Below, piece after piece: positions 14,301 to 17,871 of a stretch of 17,871 bases of DNA. The stretch comes from JANXQE01 sp035651635 (GTDB lineage: Bacteria; Verrucomicrobiota; Verrucomicrobiia; Limisphaerales; UBA8199), in NCBI GenBank assembly GCA_035651635.1, contig DASRFK010000278.1:1-17871 (forward strand). Direction: 5' to 3'. Both the position numbers and the translations under genes were made by a program. Numbering within the stretch: position 1 is the first letter of the stretch; each line of letters begins with the position of its first letter. Below the pieces are notes generated by a model that was not told the origin of the DNA, ran no database searches, and saw only the letters and a program-made list of their open reading frames with translations.

Positions 14301-16366
14301 ATGCTTTTGCCGCTTTTCCGGTCATCGGACCCGACGGCACGATCTATGCCGTTGGCGGAAACTATGTGGAGGCGTTGAACCCGAATGGAACAATAAAGTG
14401 GACCTATTACTCAGCAACGAATCACTTCGATTATGTACCTTCAGTCGGCCCGGATGGCGTGCTCTACGTCAGCGGAGACTTTTTTTACGCTTTTGATTCC
14501 AACGGGCACCTCAAATGGCAGGTCGCGCCTGGAGGATTTTCTTATCCGGTCTTGGGTCAGGATGGAACGATTTATTTTTCCTCATCGCCGGATATTTACG
14601 CCTTGAATGGCGACGGTACAACTAATCGCATCATTTCTCTTGGTAACGGCATGTCGCTCCACCAGCCGGCGATCGGACCCGACGGCAGCCTCTATGTGGA
14701 CGCCTCTTCGGGAACCTTTCCGAATACAACTGATTATTTGTTTTGCTTGACCTCAACCGGCGCCACGAACTGGCAAGTTCCCTTGAATGGATCCATTTTG
14801 AATACTCCACTCGTCGGTCCGGATAACAATATTTACTTTTGCACTCTGAATTTTGCCGACGGGACGAGCACTCTGTATGCGGTCAAAGGGAATTCTGGCA
14901 GTTCCCCAAGTCCTTGGTCGAGCATCAGAGCGGATTTTAGAAACAGCGGGCAAGCTCCTCAAAGGAGCCTGCCACCAAGCCCGCCACAGCCCTTCAGGGT
15001 CTTGTATCGGTTCACTGGAGGGACAGACGGAGCGTCTCCGACCGGTGACCTGGCTCTATCGGGGAACACACTTTTTGGAACAACGCTTCGTGGCGGCACC
15101 GGTGGCAATGGCACCGTCTACGCCCTGAATACAGATGGGACGGGTTTTACCAACCTTTATTGGTTCAGCGAAGGCACTGGTGGTCCCCAGAACTATATAA
15201 CCAACAGCGATGGCGCCCGCCCTCAAGGCGGCGTGCTCCTGTGGGGAAATACCTTGTATGGAACAGCGCCTTCCGGGGGACAATCAGGTTCCGGAACGAT
15301 TTTTGCCCTCAATAGTGCCAATGGAACGTTAACTAATCTTCACAACTTTATGGGCGCAAGCGATGGGGGCCTTCCGCTTGTTTCCGTGCTTTTTTCGGAT
15401 GGTAAGCTGTATGGAGCGGCCGCTTTGGGCGGCAACGGAAGCGGTGCCGTATTTTCGGCCAACACGGATGGTACGGGCTTCAAAACTCTGCACGAGTTCC
15501 TTGGTGGGCCGAACGACGGATCTGGCCCTCAGGGGGAGCTCACTTCGTCCAGTGGCATCTTGTACGGCACAACGCCGTTTGGCGGAGCTTTTAATAACGG
15601 GACCATATTCGCACTTAGAACCGACGGCACCGGGTATACAAATTTGCATAGCTTTTCATCCGCGCAGGATGTCAGCGGCCACCCTCCGTTTGGCACGAAT
15701 ACCGACGGCGCTGTGCCAACTGCGGGTTTGGTTTTGGGAGGCGGCACGCTGTATGGGACGGCAGAAGGTGGCGGAACTGCAGGAAACGGAACTCTCTTCG
15801 CCCTCAATACTGACGGCACGGGATTCAGAACGCTGCACACCTTCTCGCCCACAACTAATTCAATTAATGTCGATGGAGTCCAACCTTCGGTCCAGCTCAT
15901 TTTATCTGGCGACACGCTGTACGGGACCGCAAATTGGGGGGGCATTTCAGGCGCTGGCACGGTTTTCTCCCTCACTACTAATGGAACCCAGTTTAAAACT
16001 CTCTACAACTTTACCGGAGGGGACGACGGCTGGGGTCCTTCCGGGCGCTTGGTTTTGTCCGGAAACACCTTGTACGGGACAGCGATAACTTCGGGGCGTG
16101 GCACAGTTTTTGCCCTGGATATCGCACCTGGCTTGATGGTCATTACCTTAACCAACCGGATCAACCTCGGAATTACCAATAACGCATTTGGGTTTGTGAT
16201 TAGCGGGGGCACTAATCTTGGTTTCGTGGTGGAAGCCTCCACGAATCTCGTTTCCCCCATCTGGATTCCGGTAACAACAAACACGTTTGGCGGAGGACAA
16301 GCCTACTTCAGTGATCCCTCTTGGACGAATTACCGAGGCAAATTTTATCGGGTGCGTTCGCAATGA
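11393..16366 (+). CDS. Secreted giant protein with delta-60, PQQ-like and GloVer propeller repeats
   Basis: A 1657-residue exported protein. A signal peptide (MRTHIFFMLVTGALYVRLA..., cleaved near residue 25) is followed by three repeat regions. First come thirteen delta-60 motifs of the type 'LNxDGTLDSSF' (about residues 57-783). Next are about eight PQQ-like blades with 'IGPDGTIYF' and '(V/I/L)KW' strands (about 840-1188), closing with 'SSIRADFRNSGQAP'. Last are seven GloVer repeats of the type 'GNTLYGTxxxGGxxGxGTVFALNTDGTGF' with ends 'LHxF' (about 1201-1576). The final 81 residues contain 'VVEASTNLVSPIWIPV' and 'GKFYRVRSQ', a tail shared with the beta-helix protein. The frame is open to a GTG at 11258, but the ATG at 11393 begins a proper signal peptide. 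Several beta-propellers in a row suggest a surface binding or adhesion protein; the ligand is unknown. No enzyme motif is seen. Confidence 0.85.
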   Translation: MRTHIFFMLVTGALYVRLATLSCAAGSFGYADPIYGSMSFSSRAYPEYCTSDGNGGLIWSFDNVILSHFNGANGIRVGGVVRTTIDGLLDTNFIVGPSLQGALGTAIQADGQVLVGGFVVGDWSANGVPNYRVFRCSANGALDAGYRSPIFGGPPRFLTVQADGKLLAAWTDPSATTEANGGIEALVRLNTDGSPDSAFQAPNLAGGFMGIFAQPVVDTNGRIYIAGGFTSVNGQTRQGIARLLANGTLDSSFVPSGFSYSTAIRSVLLQASGKVVISGRLRLGSTGFTYYPMMRLNVDGTLDNSFNLVLSSTLNFYSARLLRATSDGKMLTVSTSMARFNSDGTLDSTFTRLPFSGPIPGAEAYWFEQLPDGRIVVPSDPRYGIGPTTVNGGPFNGAVRLQADGTLDASFSPPVFQGDYFPTQVVQQSDGSLLVAGSFDHIGSYPKPKVARIDTNGVVDAGYTLNRNNLIAVLSLAEVPTNQTYALLQSGDVLNGLVTNSLVRLQAEGSTDPTFNPDLSGYLVQGYSFTDLLLDGAQPIVSCGMSAQALINQSNPPVVRLFSTGSIDPGFQPNVPVPGSGTFFDGTPILDWSTATVDNIGHLVVGDLQLLNTTADGKIIAAVGTSTDGTSYTYQVIRLKSDGTSDSSLANPTVSSGGVFFSSPDVVTSAGNGQVSAVFPIRCITGAIAQSNGTLVVCGSFTNVNGSARSGIVRLKPDGTLDGGFPAGVGPTTQNGVEPIKVSGVSLDLAGRIWVTGNFVKWDGFNAPGYVRLNIDGTVDTSCVPQTSYYGWEQDDIPIFSRAVPGSAGDCFVLGSHLSQGSFWPVGLTRLVDYPLGEKPGTVLWALSQSNFVNGVGVSPSGTAFFIGPQGLTAVGTNGAVLWASKIPNNPKGTLAVATNGTVYSQSGGLFAVNASGTVDWSLRNVSGGGNGPAIGPDGTIYFADEDSNQVPHVSGVSPDGAVKWSTQIDAFAAFPVIGPDGTIYAVGGNYVEALNPNGTIKWTYYSATNHFDYVPSVGPDGVLYVSGDFFYAFDSNGHLKWQVAPGGFSYPVLGQDGTIYFSSSPDIYALNGDGTTNRIISLGNGMSLHQPAIGPDGSLYVDASSGTFPNTTDYLFCLTSTGATNWQVPLNGSILNTPLVGPDNNIYFCTLNFADGTSTLYAVKGNSGSSPSPWSSIRADFRNSGQAPQRSLPPSPPQPFRVLYRFTGGTDGASPTGDLALSGNTLFGTTLRGGTGGNGTVYALNTDGTGFTNLYWFSEGTGGPQNYITNSDGARPQGGVLLWGNTLYGTAPSGGQSGSGTIFALNSANGTLTNLHNFMGASDGGLPLVSVLFSDGKLYGAAALGGNGSGAVFSANTDGTGFKTLHEFLGGPNDGSGPQGELTSSSGILYGTTPFGGAFNNGTIFALRTDGTGYTNLHSFSSAQDVSGHPPFGTNTDGAVPTAGLVLGGGTLYGTAEGGGTAGNGTLFALNTDGTGFRTLHTFSPTTNSINVDGVQPSVQLILSGDTLYGTANWGGISGAGTVFSLTTNGTQFKTLYNFTGGDDGWGPSGRLVLSGNTLYGTAITSGRGTVFALDIAPGLMVITLTNRINLGITNNAFGFVISGGTNLGFVVEASTNLVSPIWIPVTTNTFGGGQAYFSDPSWTNYRGKFYRVRSQ
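11561..13741 (+). repeat. Protein repeat array: 13 delta-60 motifs
   Basis: Coding repeats within the giant gene. The closing motif (N/S)xDGxxDxxF occurs thirteen times, e.g. IDGLLDTNF, NTDGSPDSAF, LANGTLDSSF, NVDGTLDNSF, QADGTLDASF, KPDGTLDGGF. Each is preceded by a 'DGKxLVxG' strand. Spacing is uneven and the last copies are degenerate (NIDGTVDTSC). DNA identity between copies is low, so the expansion is old. Confidence 0.75.
13914..14958 (+). repeat. Protein repeat array: about 8 PQQ-like beta-propeller blades
   Basis: Coding repeats: 'SPSGTAFF', 'ATNGTVYS', 'GPDGTIYFA', 'GPDGTIYAV', 'GPDGVLYVS', 'GQDGTIYFS', 'GPDGSLYVD', 'GPDNNIYFC'. They alternate with VLW, VDW, VKW, IKW, LKW and TNW strands. 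The end 'WSSIRADFRNSG' is the usual closing piece of such propellers (compare 'W..fr.d.rntG'). Confidence 0.75.
14993..16120 (+). repeat. Protein repeat array: 7 GloVer tandem repeats
   Basis: Seven 'LYGT..GG..G.GTVFALN.DGTGF' units: GNTLFGTTLRGG, GNTLYGTAPSGG, DGKLYGAAALGG, SGILYGTTPFGG, GGTLYGTAEGGG, GDTLYGTANWGG, GNTLYGTAITSG. Linkers differ in length: two of them carry an insertion with 'NSDGARPQGG' or 'NTDGAVPTAG'. Seven copies suit one closed seven-bladed propeller. Confidence 0.8.
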
Positions 16367-16454
16367 ACGTGTGGGCCGGGAGAGAGTAATCAGCAGCGAC
16401 TATGGTCCAGGAGCCACACCGAGCAGCCTTTTTTGCAGCGCCGGACGGCCGTAG

Positions 16455-16636
16455 CTTCGCATGCGTTGCAAGGGCTCCGGGGTGCGGTGGTCCGAGCCCG
16501 GAGCCACCCACGTTCTGGATTTGCGCTGTAGCTCTTTGGCAACCAGTTCGACCAAGCCTGGGACCGGCTCAACCAGAGCGATTATCTGCGCCTCGGCGTC
16601 CTGGCCGATGTCGAGCGACCACGTGAAACGGCCTAA
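16455..16636 (+). pseudogene. Probable remnant of a transposase C-terminus, frameshifted
   Basis: One frame from 16455 reads LRMRCKGSGVRWSEPGATHV then LDLRCSSL, ahead of which is a TAG. The next frame continues LFGNQFDQAWDRLNQSDYLR and ends at a TAA at 16634-16636. Joined, they resemble the end of transposases with the 'KGSGMRWSxxGAxxxLxLRxxxxxxxWDxxW' pattern (ISKra4-like families). No start, catalytic part or terminal repeats remain. The match is by eye only. The surrounding 347-bp gap (16367-16713) has no other gene that I can support. Confidence 0.45.
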
Positions 16637-16713
16637 TGGTGACTATCTCGTCCCGCGCCCGAAGCAAATGATTGTTTTACATTCAAATTGCAGTCAGGCT
16701 CGCGCCGCACTAT

Positions 16714-17871
16714 ATGTCCAGAATGCATAATATTTCACTGATAACAATTGCCACGCTGGCTGCCGCGAGCTGCCTTGGTCATGCCGAGGACTGGGCTCAG
16801 TACCGCGGGAATAATGGCGATGGGATTTCGCGTGAGCAGATTCCAGGCAACTGGACAGGTGGCGAACCGAAACGGATTTGGACCGCCCCTACGCCCGCGG
16901 GCTTCAGTTCCCTGACAGTAGCGGGCGGCAAAGCGTTTACTGTGATCTCCCGCGAGATCGACGGATCTCTGTCCGAGGTTTGCGTCGCCCTGGATGCTGG
17001 GACCGGCAAAGAGTTATGGGCAACGCCAACGGGCAAGGCGAAGTACAGCGGCGGCGGTGACAGCGGAGCACAGGGTAACAACGGCGGCGACGGTCCTCGC
17101 TCGACTCCGGCCGTCAGCGGCAACCGCGTCTACGTTTACTCGGCGCAAATGCGGTTGAGCTGTCTCGGGGCCAGCGATGGGAAGGTCGTTTGGCAAAAGG
17201 ACATTCTCCACGATTTCGGTGGAAAGAATATCGGCTGGGAAAGCGCCATGTCGCCGGTGATCGATGGCGACCGGGTGTATGTGGCCGGCGGGGGATCCGG
17301 GCAGGCGATGCTGGCCTTTGATAGGATGACCGGCGCCGTTATTTGGAAAGCGGGAGATGACCAGATAACCCATGCCACACCCGTTGTTGCGACCATCCAG
17401 GGAGTGCGCCAGGTGATCTTCCTCATGCAGAGCGGCCTGGTGGCATTGGATGCCGAGACTGGCAAATCCCTGTGGAAGTTTCCCTTTACTTATCGCACCG
17501 CGACCGGATGTTCGCCGGTGGTCAGCGGGGACATTGTATTTTGCACAGCCGGGTACGATGTGGGAGGAGCGGCCTGCCAGATTACTCGGAACGGGTCGGA
17601 TTTCGAAGCCAAGGAACTGTGGCGAACCAAAGGCAATGCGAGCGCCGCAAGCCTGTGGGGCACGCCCGTCTGCAAAGATGGTTTTCTTTATGGGATGATC
17701 AGCTTTAAAAAGTTCGCCACGGGACCGTTGAAATGTGTCGACCTTAAAACCGGCGAGGTGAAATGGGAACAGCCGGGGTTCGGGACGGGAAATGTAGTCT
17801 TGGCCGGAAATGATCTGCTCGCATTGAGCGACGCCGGCGAGGTGGTGCTGGTCGAAGCGTCTCCCGCCGGG
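16714..17871 (+). CDS. Secreted PQQ-like beta-propeller repeat protein (3' end beyond window)
   Basis: The frame is open for 386 codons from the ATG at 16714 to the window end without a stop. A signal peptide comes first (MSRMHNISLITIATLAAASC, cleaved near GHAED). The mature start 'EDWAQYRGNNGDGIS' is the usual N-terminal blade of secreted PQQ-like propellers in Verrucomicrobiota and Planctomycetota. Further blades show 'ALDAGTGKELWAT', 'GASDGKVVWQKD', 'AFDRMTGAVIWKA', 'ALDAETGKSLWKF' and 'DLKTGEVKWEQ', each the AxDxxTGxxxW motif. A Gly-rich insert (SGGGDSGAQGNNGGDGPRS) after the second blade is common in this group. The fold is shared with BamB and PQQ dehydrogenases, but no PQQ-ligand or heme motif is seen, so a catalytic role is not supported. 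An in-frame ATG at 16723 is an alternative start; no Shine-Dalgarno precedes either. Confidence 0.85.
   Translation, partial: MSRMHNISLITIATLAAASCLGHAEDWAQYRGNNGDGISREQIPGNWTGGEPKRIWTAPTPAGFSSLTVAGGKAFTVISREIDGSLSEVCVALDAGTGKELWATPTGKAKYSGGGDSGAQGNNGGDGPRSTPAVSGNRVYVYSAQMRLSCLGASDGKVVWQKDILHDFGGKNIGWESAMSPVIDGDRVYVAGGGSGQAMLAFDRMTGAVIWKAGDDQITHATPVVATIQGVRQVIFLMQSGLVALDAETGKSLWKFPFTYRTATGCSPVVSGDIVFCTAGYDVGGAACQITRNGSDFEAKELWRTKGNASAASLWGTPVCKDGFLYGMISFKKFATGPLKCVDLKTGEVKWEQPGFGTGNVVLAGNDLLALSDAGEVVLVEASPAG

Noticed and set aside
15363..16088. Alternative plus-strand frame of 241 codons within the GloVer region
   Set aside because: It is a frame-shifted reading of the repeat DNA with no family match; the main frame has clear periodic motifs.
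11561..16120. DNA-level tandem repeats suggesting recent expansion or phase variation
   Set aside because: Repeat units agree at protein level only; codons and linkers differ too much for recent slippage.
16402..16626. Open frame of 74 codons after the giant protein gene
   Set aside because: It is Pro/Arg/Ala-rich and has no signature; the transposase-like reading in the other two frames explains the region better.
1..17871. CRISPR array, tRNA, rRNA, phage or toxin-antitoxin genes
   Set aside because: No regularly spaced identical repeats, no tRNA-like cloverleaf, and no matching protein motifs were seen on either strand.

Overview
The window reads as chromosomal DNA of a Verrucomicrobiota bacterium, probably of the Pedosphaera/Limisphaerales type. 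The reasons are protein families rather than rRNA: GloVer tandem repeats, delta-60 repeats, PQQ-like propellers, a recurring 'EASTNL...FYRVR' C-terminal tail, and many genes without a Shine-Dalgarno sequence. The placement is inferred from familiarity with these families; no database was searched.

Left part (1-3880), mostly housekeeping. On the minus strand, in transcription order, lie a cytoplasmic Hanks-type Ser/Thr kinase (2218-1205), an N-carbamoylputrescine amidase (1163-270) and the start of an RmlD-like SDR/epimerase that runs off the left edge (270-1). The last two overlap by one base (TGATG), so they form an operon. Divergently on the plus strand come a small HU-family nucleoid protein with a textbook terminator, then a PanE-like 2-dehydropantoate 2-reductase. 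The gaps around panE carry degenerate intergenic repeats and a GC hairpin.

Middle and right part (4078-16366), all on the plus strand. A 1067-residue membrane sensor kinase has about fourteen Reg_prop blades, a Y_Y_Y domain, one main membrane segment, and HisKA_3 and HATPase domains. A 158-bp gap contains a candidate promoter with a perfect 18-bp palindrome just after its -10 box. Next come a NarL/LuxR-type response regulator, a secreted right-handed beta-helix protein, two small lipoproteins whose genes overlap by ATGA, and a 1657-residue secreted protein. That protein carries three kinds of propeller repeat in series: 13 delta-60 motifs, about 8 PQQ-like blades and 7 GloVer repeats. The beta-helix protein and the giant protein end in related tails. 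The layout suggests a propeller-type two-component system beside an envelope or surface protein set that it may control; this regulatory link is inference.

Right edge (16367-17871). A 347-bp gap holds what looks like a frameshifted remnant of a transposase C-terminus. It is followed by a secreted PQQ-like beta-propeller protein that is cut by the window end. No rRNA, tRNA, CRISPR array or intact mobile element was seen.
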